Below, piece by piece: positions 25,226-34,446 of a stretch of DNA of 52,660 bases. Source of the stretch: Bacteroidota bacterium (GTDB lineage: Bacteria; Bacteroidota; Bacteroidia; Cytophagales; Microscillaceae); NCBI GenBank assembly GCA_004293265.1, contig RDXZ01000014.1, positions 1 through 52,660 of the forward strand, in the 5' to 3' direction. A model generated the notes under the pieces. The model was given only the letters and a program-made list of their open reading frames with translations. It ran no database searches and was not told where the DNA came from. Each line of letters begins with the position of its first letter. Position 1 is the stretch's first letter. A program made the translations under genes and the position numbers.

Positions 25226-26197
25226 TTAGAAAGATAATAAAGACCCAATTTCGTCCTCAACATCAATCAAAGCATTTATTTTTTCTAAATCTTTTTTTAT
25301 TTTTTCTATAAAAATATGATAGTCAGGATTGTTTTTATTTCGAGGTTTGTGTTGAATATTTTGATAAATTTTTTGCCAATCAGCCATTATTTTTTGTGTT
25401 GATGTATCAAAAAAAATAGTTTTAAATTTTTCCCAAATATAATTTTGTGCCTGTGAATTAGGGTGAATCAAATCATCAGCATAAAATCTATAATCTCTCA
25501 AATCGTCATTTAAAATTTCAAAAGCAGGAAAATAATAAATATTTTCTTTATATTTTTCACTGATTAAGTGCGTGGCTACACGCAAAATAGATTTACTCAA
25601 ATGGTCGCTGGCTAAATCTTCTTTGCTATGCCGAACAGGACTAAGAGTGAGTATAATTTTTAAATTAGGATTTATTTTTTGTAAAGACAAGTAAGTTTTT
25701 TCAAAATTTGTAGTAATTTCTTCTATTGAAAGTAACTTTTTTTGAAAAATATTTGGATTTTGTTTATGACAATTACTTACAATTTCTTGATTTTCAATGT
25801 GTTCATAAATAAACGCAGTACCAAAAGTAAGCATCAACACATCTATTTTTTGTATAAATTGATGAATAACATTGATTTTTTCATCAATTATATTTTCCAA
25901 ATTTTCTATTGTATCAGCAGATATATCAGAATGAAAATAATAATTTAACCAAATATTATCTCTGTTTATATGCATTTTTTGATATTTTTTATCAGGATTA
26001 ATACCAAAATCTATAATTTTTGTGAGCGCAATGGGGTGAAATAAATTACCAAAAGGGTTTTTTAAAATATTAAATTTATTTTCTTTCAATTTTTCGCCTA
26101 TCGTATCAGCAAAACAAGAACCTAAACTTACGATTTTTTGTTGATGTGATAAAAAAAAATGCGGAGGTTTGATATTTATTTCTGTTCTAAATTTCAT
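25226..26197 (-). CDS. GSCFA family protein
   Basis: The family is named after the motif GSCFA, present here as IVSLGSCFADTIGEKL near residue 25, in an SGNH/GDSL-hydrolase-like fold. Other conserved pieces: NPFGNLFHPIAL, MLTFGTAFIYE, LTLSPVRHSKEDLASDHLSKSILR-type block (split here as LTLSPVRHSKEDLA and HLSKSILR) and FYADDLIHPNSQAQNYIW, whose D-x-x-H would be part of a catalytic triad with the early Ser. Biochemistry of the family is unknown; it is common in Bacteroidota and also in proteobacterial glycan loci. I start at the ATG at 26197 (MKFRTEI), the usual family start; the frame extends to 26272. Monocistronic. 323 residues. Confidence 0.85.
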   Translation of the reverse strand: MKFRTEINIKPPHFFLSHQQKIVSLGSCFADTIGEKLKENKFNILKNPFGNLFHPIALTKIIDFGINPDKKYQKMHINRDNIWLNYYFHSDISADTIENLENIIDEKINVIHQFIQKIDVLMLTFGTAFIYEHIENQEIVSNCHKQNPNIFQKKLLSIEEITTNFEKTYLSLQKINPNLKIILTLSPVRHSKEDLASDHLSKSILRVATHLISEKYKENIYYFPAFEILNDDLRDYRFYADDLIHPNSQAQNYIWEKFKTIFFDTSTQKIMADWQKIYQNIQHKPRNKNNPDYHIFIEKIKKDLEKINALIDVEDEIGSLLSF

Positions 26198-26280
26198 TAT
26201 ATTTATAAAAAATGTAACACAAATTTTCAGCTTATTATAAAAGATAAAATTTGTGTTACAAAGTAAAACCATTCAAAAAC

Positions 26281-27885
26281 TTACACTATTTTGTTCATAT
26301 CTTTTTGTGCTTTGTTAGGTGCATCGTCTTCATCATCACTAAAAAACTTTTTGATAGAGCCTAAAAAACGTTGTTTGGCACTTTGTTTTGAAGCACGTTT
26401 TGACATTTCATCTTTATATTGATTGGTTGCCGCTTCATTTTGTAGCTCTTTTTCTGCCAACGCCTCACTCAAAACCTCCATAATTTCGGGGCGATTTTGT
26501 AGAATTGGTTTTAGACTTTCTCTTGATATTTTACAAACTAAAGTTTCATTTATAGAGCGAACTGTGGCACTTCTTGGCTCACCTGTGAGAAAACTTTTTT
26601 CTCCTAAGATACTATTTTTAGGCATTTTTGTAATAAATTTTAAGTTTCCGTCTTGTTGTTTTTTCAAAATTTCAACTTCGCCTTCTGCAATGATACACAA
26701 AGAATAATCGTTTTCACCTTCTATCATAATTCGTTCTAAGTTGCCATATTTTAACCATTCGGCTTTTTCAGCAATCATATTATCTTCTTCTTCGGTCAGT
26801 GATTCTAAAATTGGAATCGAGTTTAATAAAGCGATTGTCCTTTCAAAAGTGTTATCAATGCTATAACCTGCTGGTCTATCCACTAAATTTTCACGCCTCA
26901 ACATATACCAAGCCGATGACAAAATTTGACTTTTAACAGAGTTCAAATCACTCGAACTAATCTGAACTTCTATCAAATATAGTGCATTTTCACCTTGTAA
27001 ACTCAATAATTTCACTTTTGCCTCACTGATAATTAAGTTGGAATCTTCAGCAGACCTTTTCAACAAACTAACGGCTTTCATTGGTGGAATCGAAGCATCT
27101 AATTCTATTTCCAAACGTACAGTCGAACCTGGGTTAGGTCTTGAGTGATTGATATAACAAGAATTGATTAAAGTTGTGTTAGGAATAGTTAAAATATTGT
27201 TATCAGGAGTAAGTAATTTGATGGCTTTCCAACCAATTTCTTGTACTTCACCCAAAAAAACGTCCATTTCTATAATATCACCTTTTTTAATTTGTTTATT
27301 GATATTCAAAGACAAAGCAGTAAAGGCTTGTTTAACAGGTTCTTTGCTCAAAAACGCACCTACTGCACCTGTCGCCCCCAAACCTGCTAAGAAATGGTTT
27401 AAAAAATCTGGTTTAAAAATCGTAATTACTCCACCCAAAGCAACAATATATAATAAAACCATTGTGATTTGCCTTAATAGTCTTGGCACCATCGATTCAC
27501 CTTCGTCATCAATAAACATTCCGTACCATAAAAACGCGTTCACAAGTGTATTCAGAAAATAAGCCAACAAAAATATAGGCCAAATCGCAAAAACAGACTT
27601 AATTCCTATTACGACATGATTTCTTGGCGGCTCGGAATCTGAGAAATTAATAGTTCCTCCATTTAGGTCTATATCTAAAAAACTTGCAACTTCCCAAATC
27701 AAAAAATAATATCTATCTAATAATAAAACAATAGACATAGCCACCAAAATCCCTAATGTATTTAAAATAGGTTTACTTCTTTTTGGGATTTTAAGCAAAT
27801 TGATAAGATACCACATTGCCCAAATAAGTATCCCACACATTAAATAATAGCCAATAGCAATGATAGCGGCAATTAAAAGATTCAT
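26281..27885 (-). CDS. MscS-type mechanosensitive channel with C-terminal cyclic-nucleotide-binding domain
   Basis: 534 residues: four hydrophobic segments (about 5-28, 40-60, 92-118, 136-156); the pore helix GLGATGAVGAFLSKEPVKQAF; the MscS beta domain (GDIIEMDVFLGEVQEIGWKAI, LTIPNTTL); a mixed C-domain (about 255-340); then a cNMP-binding domain (about 365-480). The phosphate-binding cassette reads ILGEKSFLTGEPRSATV with the Arg that contacts the cyclic phosphate. The tail is basic then acidic (FSDDEDDAPNK). This is the bCNG architecture, a channel that may be gated by cAMP or cGMP rather than, or in addition to, tension. Inner membrane. Alone on its strand, 83 nt from the GSCFA start. Confidence 0.9.
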   Translation of the reverse strand: MNLLIAAIIAIGYYLMCGILIWAMWYLINLLKIPKRSKPILNTLGILVAMSIVLLLDRYYFLIWEVASFLDIDLNGGTINFSDSEPPRNHVVIGIKSVFAIWPIFLLAYFLNTLVNAFLWYGMFIDDEGESMVPRLLRQITMVLLYIVALGGVITIFKPDFLNHFLAGLGATGAVGAFLSKEPVKQAFTALSLNINKQIKKGDIIEMDVFLGEVQEIGWKAIKLLTPDNNILTIPNTTLINSCYINHSRPNPGSTVRLEIELDASIPPMKAVSLLKRSAEDSNLIISEAKVKLLSLQGENALYLIEVQISSSDLNSVKSQILSSAWYMLRRENLVDRPAGYSIDNTFERTIALLNSIPILESLTEEEDNMIAEKAEWLKYGNLERIMIEGENDYSLCIIAEGEVEILKKQQDGNLKFITKMPKNSILGEKSFLTGEPRSATVRSINETLVCKISRESLKPILQNRPEIMEVLSEALAEKELQNEAATNQYKDEMSKRASKQSAKQRFLGSIKKFFSDDEDDAPNKAQKDMNKIV

Positions 27886-27971
27886 TTTTTATAATAGTTT
27901 TAAAGACAATAATTGATGTATTTACAAAGTAAATTAAAAAAAATATGATTTACAAATTTTTTTTAATTTTT

Positions 27972-29108
27972 TTAATTTTTATTATAATATTGTTGGATAA
28001 CTTGTTGCACTTTTGGAAAGATATTTTTTGAAAATTCATTAAAAAATTGCTGTTTTGCCAAAGGAAATTCCTCTTGTTTATTGGCTAAACTTGCTTGTTT
28101 TTTGTTCAAAGCACGCATATCTCCGATGGCTTTTGCCCATTCTGTTTGCCAAATATATTCATCTTGCAGAGGTTTTGTAAACAAAATTTGTTTGCTGGCG
28201 GCATCATAAATGGTAATTTCAATATTTCCATAAAATCTTTGGGATTTTCTAAAAGTAGAAACATCAGCAAAAACTGCCATTTTTCTTATTTCTTTTAAGT
28301 TTGTATTTGGATTCACTACTTCGTGATTGACCGTATCTCTCATCGATTCTTTTGTTTCCTTCAAAATTAAATTATCTTGGTTAAAATCAACCAATTCAAT
28401 TTTTACAATATCATTGACATCACTTTCTGCGTCCATATTTTGTAACACTTCGGTATCTAAAAATTCTCTTTTATCTAATTCCAATACATATTCGTTGATT
28501 TTTCCTCTAAAAACTTCATTGGTAAAATCAATGCGATTATTTTTTTCTACCAAAAAACCGACTACAATCGTTGCTTTTCTTTTTGCTTCATTTTTTTTGA
28601 GTAAATAATCAGGTTTAAAATTTGGATACAAACTTTGGGCAAGCGAAAAATGATTATAAGCACTTCTTGCTTTTTCTTGTGTGCCAATTTGTAAATCTAT
28701 CAAACCTGCTTCATAATGTTCTAAAGAGGCTTTTCCATTGGCTTCGACTAATTCTTGGTCAAATCGAACAGGATTTTTTACAACTGCCCACGCACCTGGG
28801 CAACCTTTGATTTGTTCGCCAACATTATGAATGGTGTTATAATTTTCGACTATTTTATCCCATTTAAAAGCTTGGGTGGCTATTTTTAGGTTATTGATTT
28901 CAGCAGTTTTTTGTTCTACTAACAAAGTGTAGGCATTTTTTAAAGTTTGTTGAGATTTTTCGTGAGTAGGATTAGAGCGTAATCTATCAACCGACAAATC
29001 AATAGCACGTTCATAATCACCTCTTTGAAACGCTCTCTTGCCTGAAGTACAATGTGAAAACAAGACTAAAATTAAGATGATTTCAAAAAAAAGGACTATT
29101 TTTTTCAT
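27972..29108 (-). CDS. Probable lipoprotein of unknown function with N-terminal TPR-like helices
   Basis: 378 residues. The N-terminus MKKIVLFFEIILILVLFSHC is a lipoprotein-type signal, although the residue before Cys is His, which is unusual. RAFQRGDYERAIDLSVDRLRSNP and the following helices look like TPR units, AYNHFSLAQSLYPNFKP is another. The C-terminal half is strand-rich (TIVVGFLVEKNNRIDFTNEV, and the YGNIEITIYDAASKQILFTK block). Similar proteins occur in Bacteroidota near surface or gliding genes, but I cannot name the family. Located between MscS-cNMP and the beta-CASP nuclease, 70 nt after the latter's end. Confidence 0.75.
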   Translation of the reverse strand: MKKIVLFFEIILILVLFSHCTSGKRAFQRGDYERAIDLSVDRLRSNPTHEKSQQTLKNAYTLLVEQKTAEINNLKIATQAFKWDKIVENYNTIHNVGEQIKGCPGAWAVVKNPVRFDQELVEANGKASLEHYEAGLIDLQIGTQEKARSAYNHFSLAQSLYPNFKPDYLLKKNEAKRKATIVVGFLVEKNNRIDFTNEVFRGKINEYVLELDKREFLDTEVLQNMDAESDVNDIVKIELVDFNQDNLILKETKESMRDTVNHEVVNPNTNLKEIRKMAVFADVSTFRKSQRFYGNIEITIYDAASKQILFTKPLQDEYIWQTEWAKAIGDMRALNKKQASLANKQEEFPLAKQQFFNEFSKNIFPKVQQVIQQYYNKN

Positions 29109-29141
29109 TGTTTTTATTTTTTAGATTAATAAAAATATATT

Positions 29142-29173
29142 AACTTTCCAAAAGTTCAAAACTTTTGGAAAGT
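29142..29173. repeat. Family-4 short palindrome after the beta-CASP nuclease gene
   Basis: AACTTTCCAAAAGTT, a 3-nt loop and AACTTTTGGAAAGT, 5 nt beyond the minus-strand stop. Confidence 0.7.
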
Positions 29174-29178
29174 CTTTA

Positions 29179-30627
29179 TTATAATTCAAAACTATCGCCA
29201 CGTTTTGGAACGATTGTATCTTTAAAACCTTCTTTGATAAATGTTTTTTGCAAATCTAACATCGTATTATATTCACCATGTACTAAAAATAATTTTTTTA
29301 ATTTTTCAGGTTTTTGATAATGTGCAAACCTAATCAAATCATTTAAGTCAGCGTGTCCACTAAACACATCACTTGCTTTTACTTGTGCTTTGACGTTAAT
29401 ATCACTTTTTTTGCCTCGAATAGTTTTTTTTCCATTCATCAATTCGTATCCTAAAGTACCCTCTGCGGCAAATCCAATCATAAAAATAGTTGCTTTTGGA
29501 TTTTCTAAATTCATTCTTACGTGATGCTCAACGCGTCCACCTTGAATCATACCAGAAGATGAGATAACGATACAAGATTCATTTATTTTTGCGATTTTTT
29601 TACTATCTTTCATATCTTCGACATAAATTAAGTTTTCAAAATCGAACAAATTTGTATGATTTTTTGCAAATTCTTTTGATTCTTCGTTTAACCAAGAAAT
29701 ATATTTTTGATACACCCAAGTACTTTTGAGTGCCAAAGGACTATCCGCATATATTTTGATAGGAGGTAGTTTTCCTGCTACTCTCAATTTATGCAACGTA
29801 TAAAGCATTGCTTGTGTACGCCCTACACTAAACGCAGGAATAATTAGTTTTCCTTGCTCGACCACGCAAGCATTATGAATAATATCAAAAATCGCTTCCT
29901 CTGGGCTTCTATCGTCTTTGTGTTGTCTATTGCCATAAGTAGATTCACAAATTAAATAATCGACTTCGGGAACAACCGCAGGGTCAATCAATAATGGATA
30001 ATTATGCCTTCCGATATCACCTGAAAAACATATTTTTTTAGTTTCTCCGTTTTCTTTGACCTCCAAAATAACATGCGCAGCGCCCAAAATATGTCCTGCG
30101 GCAATAAAAGTCATATCAATATTTTGATTAAGTTTTATTTTTTTGCCTAATGGAATAGTAGTAAAATAATCTAAGGTTTCGTCCACTTGTCTTTGCAAGT
30201 ACATTCCTTCAACATCTGCCGCTCTTTTTATTTCAATTTCGGGAGAAGTTTTTTTGTCTTTTCTGTTTCTTTTTTTGCGTCCTTCGGCGTTTATTTTTTT
30301 TAATCTGCTTTGGTTGAGCGAGGCGGCATCTTCTAACAAAAGTTTAGTGAGTGCAAAAGTTGGTTCGGTACAAATAATTTTACCTTCAAATCCTTCGCGA
30401 ATAAGATTAGGTAAATATCCTGTGTGGTCAATGTGTGCGTGAGTTACGATAACTGCACTAAGCATAGAAGGCTCAAAAGGAAAAATTCCTAAATAGTCTT
30501 CTGGATTGTAGTCTTTGCGTTCCATATCTGTTCCACAATCGATTAGAAGTCTAATATCATCTTCTAATTCGAGTAAATACATACTGCCACTTACCTGACG
30601 CGAAGCACCCCAAAATGTTAATTTCAT
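29179..30627 (-). CDS. Metallo-beta-lactamase fold RNase with beta-CASP and RMMBL domains
   Basis: 482 residues. The metal motif THAHIDHTGYLPNL (about 62-75) is the HxHxDH signature. Further metal ligands are in AGHILGAAHV and CFSGDIGRH. The beta-CASP region starts near residue 250 (IPAFSVGRTQAMLYTLHKL), with SSGMIQGGRVEHH, and the RMMBL part ends the protein (VFSGHADLNDLIRFA, LVHGEY). This is the CPSF73/YSH1-like group that cleaves or trims RNA; bacterial members are probably endo- or exoribonucleases. An Arg/Lys-rich insertion (EGRKKRNRKDKKTS, about 115-128) in the metallo-beta-lactamase part is atypical and could bind RNA. Cytoplasmic. Monocistronic. Confidence 0.9.
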   Translation of the reverse strand: MKLTFWGASRQVSGSMYLLELEDDIRLLIDCGTDMERKDYNPEDYLGIFPFEPSMLSAVIVTHAHIDHTGYLPNLIREGFEGKIICTEPTFALTKLLLEDAASLNQSRLKKINAEGRKKRNRKDKKTSPEIEIKRAADVEGMYLQRQVDETLDYFTTIPLGKKIKLNQNIDMTFIAAGHILGAAHVILEVKENGETKKICFSGDIGRHNYPLLIDPAVVPEVDYLICESTYGNRQHKDDRSPEEAIFDIIHNACVVEQGKLIIPAFSVGRTQAMLYTLHKLRVAGKLPPIKIYADSPLALKSTWVYQKYISWLNEESKEFAKNHTNLFDFENLIYVEDMKDSKKIAKINESCIVISSSGMIQGGRVEHHVRMNLENPKATIFMIGFAAEGTLGYELMNGKKTIRGKKSDINVKAQVKASDVFSGHADLNDLIRFAHYQKPEKLKKLFLVHGEYNTMLDLQKTFIKEGFKDTIVPKRGDSFEL

Positions 30628-30766
30628 ATCAAAATAAAAAAAAATTACAATATGTGCAAAGGTAAGAATTATTTTGAAAAATAACTAATGTTTATAGTAA
30701 TTTAAAAAAAATTATTGTTTCGACTTTGTTAATGTGTCGAAAAGTGCAGTAAAACTTATATTTTTG

Positions 30767-30835
30767 GTAACTATTTAGGTTATTTTGGTGCAAGCGTGGA
30801 CGCTTGCACCAGTAGGTACCACGCTTGCACGAAGT
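30767..30835. repeat. Family-3 element, left end and core only
   Basis: GTAACTATTTAGGT as at 12255, then TTATTTTGGTGCAAGCG with the CGCTTGCACC arm, AGTAGGTACC, and a second CGCTTGCACGAAGTTCA. The right terminal repeat is missing. Confidence 0.7.
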
Positions 30836-30915
30836 TCAGATACCAACAACTTTTATTTATTCAACGTGAGTTCGGATAACAATGGCTCAAAAAAGTATGT
30901 AATTTTTCAAAAAAA

Positions 30916-31026
30916 GAGGTTAGACTTTCATTTTGTATCCCAAATTACAATATGTTTTGGAAAGAAAACCAGATTTTGTTTTTGAAACAAATACTAAAAC
31001 AAATAAATCTTTCGTTTATTATTTAA
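30916..31026 (+). pseudogene. Possible glycosyltransferase gene fragment
   Basis: A 36-codon frame begins EVRLSFCIPNYN, which resembles the first strand of family 2 glycosyltransferases (xLSFCIPxYN), then loses similarity and stops. A second short frame (31026-31099, KFKISNDHSRHLRILRIRLM) follows. Both lie between two family-3 repeat fragments, directly upstream of an intact family 2 glycosyltransferase. The identification rests on a dozen residues. Confidence 0.25.
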
Positions 31027-31128
31027 AGTTTAAGATAAGCAACGATCATTCGAGGCATTTAAGAATATTACGCATCAGATTGATGTTAGACAAATAAAAA
31101 ATAAATAAGATTTTTAAACTCATTTCTC

Positions 31129-31187
31129 GTGCAAACGTGGGCGCTTGCACGAGATACCAACTGGTGCAAGCGTCCAAGCTTGCACCA
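31129..31187. repeat. Family-3 core fragments in tandem
   Basis: CTCGTGCAAACGTGGGCGC and its CTTGCACGAG arm, then CTGGTGCAAGCGTCC with the AGCTTGCACC arm. Two core hairpins next to each other without terminal arms. The stretch 30836-31128 between this and the fragment at 30767 holds only the possible gene fragment. Confidence 0.7.
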
Positions 31188-31234
31188 AAACAACTTATAA
31201 TAGCTACAAAAAAAATCAATTTTATCAAACAAAC

Positions 31235-32251
31235 ATGGAAATACCCTTAGTTACAGTGATTTGTATTTGTTATCAACACGAAAAATTTGTAAAAAAAGCC
31301 TTAGAAAGTATATTTTTACAAACTTATCCACGCCTCCAGATTCTGATTACAGATGATAAAAGTAATGATAACTCTGTAACAATCATTCAAAAATTTATCG
31401 AAGAAAAATATTTATATACTGAAATTATAGATAAAAATTTTGAAAGAGAAATTATATTTTTTCCTTTTGATAATTTAGGTAGAATCGGGAATTGTAAACG
31501 TTTTAATTTATTGCTTCAAAAAGCAAAAGGAAAATATGTGATTGATTTTGCTACTGATGATGTTTTTTTACCTGAAAAAATTGAGGAACAAGTTAATTTT
31601 TTTGAATTACAACCTCCAAAAGTAGGCGTAGTTTTTACCAATAGTATGAATATCAATGAAAATGGAGATATTCTTAACTATCATTTCAAAATTGATGAAA
31701 ACCAAAAAACAACAGAATTGATACCACAGGGCGATATTTTTTCGGCAATTTTAAGGAAGTATTTTATTCCTACACCTACTATGATGATTCGAAAAAGTAT
31801 TTTAGATGAGTTAAAAGGATATGATGAAGAATTAAGTTATGAAGATTTTGATTTTTGGGTAAGGTCGGTTCAAATCTGTGATTATAAATACTTAGATACG
31901 ATTACGACCTTGAAAAGAGATGTTAAAAATTCACATTCAAAACAATTTTATACACGTAATCAAAACCAACATTTAGCCTCGACGCTAAAAGTCTGTGAGA
32001 AAGCCGCAAAATTTATCCAAAAAAAATCTGAATTATTTGCACTCAAAAAATGCTTGCTTTATCATCAAAAACAATGTTTTTTTATGCACCATTTTGATTT
32101 GTTTTTTGAGTACGAAAACGTATTAGAACGTATTTATCCACATAAAAAATCAATAAAAAGGAAGTTATTTATTTATTTAGCTAAAAATAAAATCAAATTG
32201 TTTATGTTTTATAGAGTATATATTTTTTGGAAGTATAAAAAGAAAATTTAA
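31235..32251 (+). CDS. Family 2 glycosyltransferase
   Basis: 338 residues from the ATG at 31235; the open frame runs on to a TTG at 31145 that lies within a repeat and is not credible. GT-A fold: VTVICICYQHEKFVKKALES (about 6-25), QILITDDKSNDNS with the donor-binding aspartates, YVIDFATDDVFLPEKIEEQV holding the DxD-like motif, and PTPTMMIRKSILDELKGYDE followed by YEDFDFWVR with the probable catalytic Asp. The last ~100 residues are helical and basic. It most likely adds a sugar to a surface glycan; donor and acceptor unknown. No partner genes adjoin, and repeats crowd its 5' side. Confidence 0.85.
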   Translation: MEIPLVTVICICYQHEKFVKKALESIFLQTYPRLQILITDDKSNDNSVTIIQKFIEEKYLYTEIIDKNFEREIIFFPFDNLGRIGNCKRFNLLLQKAKGKYVIDFATDDVFLPEKIEEQVNFFELQPPKVGVVFTNSMNINENGDILNYHFKIDENQKTTELIPQGDIFSAILRKYFIPTPTMMIRKSILDELKGYDEELSYEDFDFWVRSVQICDYKYLDTITTLKRDVKNSHSKQFYTRNQNQHLASTLKVCEKAAKFIQKKSELFALKKCLLYHQKQCFFMHHFDLFFEYENVLERIYPHKKSIKRKLFIYLAKNKIKLFMFYRVYIFWKYKKKI

Positions 32252-32291
32252 GATTTTTTAAGAAAATATAAAAAAAAACATATTTTTTATT

Positions 32292-32299
32292 TACTTTTG
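32292..32299 (+). promoter_or_regulatory. TAnnTTTG box (TACTTTTG) before the coiled-coil gene
   Basis: TACTTTTGC lies 33 nt upstream of the ATG at 32333 and contains the upstream in-frame TTG. No clear -33 box. Confidence 0.5.
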
Positions 32300-32332
32300 C
32301 ACTTTCAAAAAAAATGTATTATTCACAATAAA

Positions 32333-33265
32333 ATGGAAACACAACAACCCAAAAGACAAAAATCAGGTCAGACAGGATTGATAATTTTAGTAGTAACTTT
32401 AATCACTGCAATTTTTATATTATTATTTTTAATGCGACAAAATTTAAGTAGTCAAAAAAGTGATTATGAAAAAATGTTGGCAGACCAAAAAATCGGCTAC
32501 GAAAAAGATTTATCAAAACTACAAATTGACTTAAAAGAACAAATTTCAAAGGCTGAAAAATTAGGTGATGAAAAAAATCAAATGGTCGATTCACTCAAAA
32601 AAATGTTACAAAGTGTTGAAAATGATAGAAATATGTTAAAAAAAACATTACAACTTTCGCAAGCACAAAACAAACAATATAAAGAAAAAATTGAAGCCTA
32701 TGAAATGTTACTCAAAGCAAAAGATAAAGAAATTGATAGATTGAAAGAAACAGCAGATGTGCTTTATAAGGAAAATAATAACCTTAAAAACGAAAAAAAT
32801 AACATTACTACCGAACTTACAGACGAAAAGAAAAAAAGAGAATCTTTGCAAGGAAAAGTCGAAGAAGCTGCTGTTTTGAAAGCCGAAAATGTCCAAATTA
32901 ATATGATTGATAGAAAAGGAAAAGAAAGTAGTGGCGGACAATATCGTGCCTCAAGAATCGATAAATTGGCTATTTCTTTTAATACAGCTGACAATAAATT
33001 AGCAAAAATTGGCAACAAAGATATTTATATGCGTGTTTTAGAACCATTAGGAACAGTGTTAGCAAACTCTGGCACAAGCGGAGATTTTGAAATTAATGGT
33101 AAAAAAATGACTTACTCTGCTCGCCAACAAATTTTATTTGATAATTCACGCCAAAAAGTAACTTTTACGTTTTCAAGAAGTGGAGAATTTCAATCAGGAA
33201 GACATATCATTGAATTTTATAGTGAAGGGGCAAAAATTGGTTCAGGGAGTTTTGAAGTCAGATAG
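32333..33265 (+). CDS. Single-pass membrane protein with a long coiled coil
   Basis: 310 residues from the ATG at 32333; an in-frame TTG at 32297 falls inside a promoter box. A basic N-terminus is followed by one TM helix (TGLIILVVTLITAIFILLFL, about 14-33) and a charged coiled coil (about 38-195) rich in K, E and Q heptads. A small beta domain closes it (ASRIDKLAISFNTADNKLAK and RVLEPLGTVLANSG, with TFTFSRSGEFQSGRHIIEFY near the end). Type II topology with the coil and beta domain in the periplasm is likely. I do not recognise the family; the layout suggests an envelope spacer or a ligand-binding stalk. Confidence 0.72.
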   Translation: METQQPKRQKSGQTGLIILVVTLITAIFILLFLMRQNLSSQKSDYEKMLADQKIGYEKDLSKLQIDLKEQISKAEKLGDEKNQMVDSLKKMLQSVENDRNMLKKTLQLSQAQNKQYKEKIEAYEMLLKAKDKEIDRLKETADVLYKENNNLKNEKNNITTELTDEKKKRESLQGKVEEAAVLKAENVQINMIDRKGKESSGGQYRASRIDKLAISFNTADNKLAKIGNKDIYMRVLEPLGTVLANSGTSGDFEINGKKMTYSARQQILFDNSRQKVTFTFSRSGEFQSGRHIIEFYSEGAKIGSGSFEVR

Positions 33266-33413
33266 ATAGTTTGGAAGTAAAATAGTTGATATTATCACCA
33301 TTGAGAAAGTAAGTTTATTTATTTTCTTGTTTAAAATAAAGTTGTATTATTCTTTGATACAAAATATTTATTTAAAAAAAATATTGTTTTTAACAATAAA
33401 TTTAAAAAAAGTG

Positions 33414-33421
33414 TAAATTTG
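33414..33421 (+). promoter_or_regulatory. TAnnTTTG box (TAAATTTG) of the deacetylase gene
   Basis: TAAATTTGC lies 52 nt upstream of the TTG start at 33473. No matching -33 box found. Confidence 0.45.
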
Positions 33422-33472
33422 CACCTTATTATTATTAGTTTTTAATTTTACCCTTATTTAATAGTTAATATT

Positions 33473-34375
33473 TTGTTAAAAATTGCTTATTCTTCTACTT
33501 ATTCACATCATTTGCCTGAAGGGCATAGATTTCCGATGGAAAAATATGATATTCTCCATTCCCAACTTTTGTATGAGGGTACGGCTGAATTGAATAATTT
33601 TTTTATTCCCGAATTATTAGCAGAAAATATAATTACAACTATCCATACGTCAGATTATTGGTATCAGCTTAAAAACTTATTGCTTTCACCTGCTGAGGTG
33701 CGTGCAAGTGGTTTTCCACATTCGTATGAACTGATTGAAAGAGAGAGGATTATTGCACAAGGCACATTAAATTGCACTCTTTTTGCTTTACAATATGGAG
33801 TGAGTGCTAATATTGCAGGAGGTACACATCATTCGTTTACGAATAGGGGAGAGGGATTTTGTTTGTTAAACGACTTGGCTATGGCGGCACAATATTTATT
33901 AGACCATAAAAAATATTCAAAAATATTAATCCTTGATTTAGATGTGCATCAAGGAAACGGCACTGCCGAAATATTTAAAAATGAAAAAAGAGTATTTACA
34001 ATGAGTATGCATGGCGAAAAAAACTATCCATTGCGAAAAGAAAATTCAGATTTGGATATAGGTTTGGCTGACGGTACTACTGATGAAGAATATTTAAAAA
34101 AATTGGCGTATCATTTGCCAACAATAATAGATATATTTGAACCTCAAATTATTTTCTATCAAGCAGGAGTAGATATTTTAATCACTGATAAACTCGGAAG
34201 ATTAGCAGTTACACACGAAGGTTGTAAAAAAAGAGATGAATTTGTGCTAAAATTAGCAAAAAAAAATAAAATTCCTATTGTAGTTACTATGGGTGGTGGA
34301 TATTCACCCAAAATAAGTGATATTATAGAAGCCCATGCCAATACATTTAGGGCAATTCAAAATATATATTTTTAA
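33473..34375 (+). CDS. Histone-deacetylase-family (class IV-like) amidohydrolase with a TTG start
   Basis: 300 residues. The class IV (HDAC11-like) pattern is clear from the first residues, LKIAYSSTYSHHLPEGHRFPMEKY. The active site follows: GGTHHSF (general-base His pair), ILDLDVHQGNG (zinc Asp and His), and YQAGVDILITDKLGRL (zinc Asp), with VVTMGGGYSP near the end. These enzymes remove acetyl or other acyl groups from amines; natural substrates in bacteria are mostly unknown. The start must be the TTG at 33473, because the conserved N-terminus begins there and no ATG lies in frame upstream. Monocistronic, 71 nt before the CNNM gene. Confidence 0.92.
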   Translation: MLKIAYSSTYSHHLPEGHRFPMEKYDILHSQLLYEGTAELNNFFIPELLAENIITTIHTSDYWYQLKNLLLSPAEVRASGFPHSYELIERERIIAQGTLNCTLFALQYGVSANIAGGTHHSFTNRGEGFCLLNDLAMAAQYLLDHKKYSKILILDLDVHQGNGTAEIFKNEKRVFTMSMHGEKNYPLRKENSDLDIGLADGTTDEEYLKKLAYHLPTIIDIFEPQIIFYQAGVDILITDKLGRLAVTHEGCKKRDEFVLKLAKKNKIPIVVTMGGGYSPKISDIIEAHANTFRAIQNIYF

Positions 34376-34446
34376 AATAAAAAATAAACCCCCTAATCCT
34401 GAAGGGAATTTTATCAAAAATTGAGATAAAATAAAGGATTAAAATT

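Noticed and set aside
30785-30985. 66-codon frame with an apparent ATG
   Set aside because: Its first third is translated from a family-3 repeat and the rest shows no conserved pattern.
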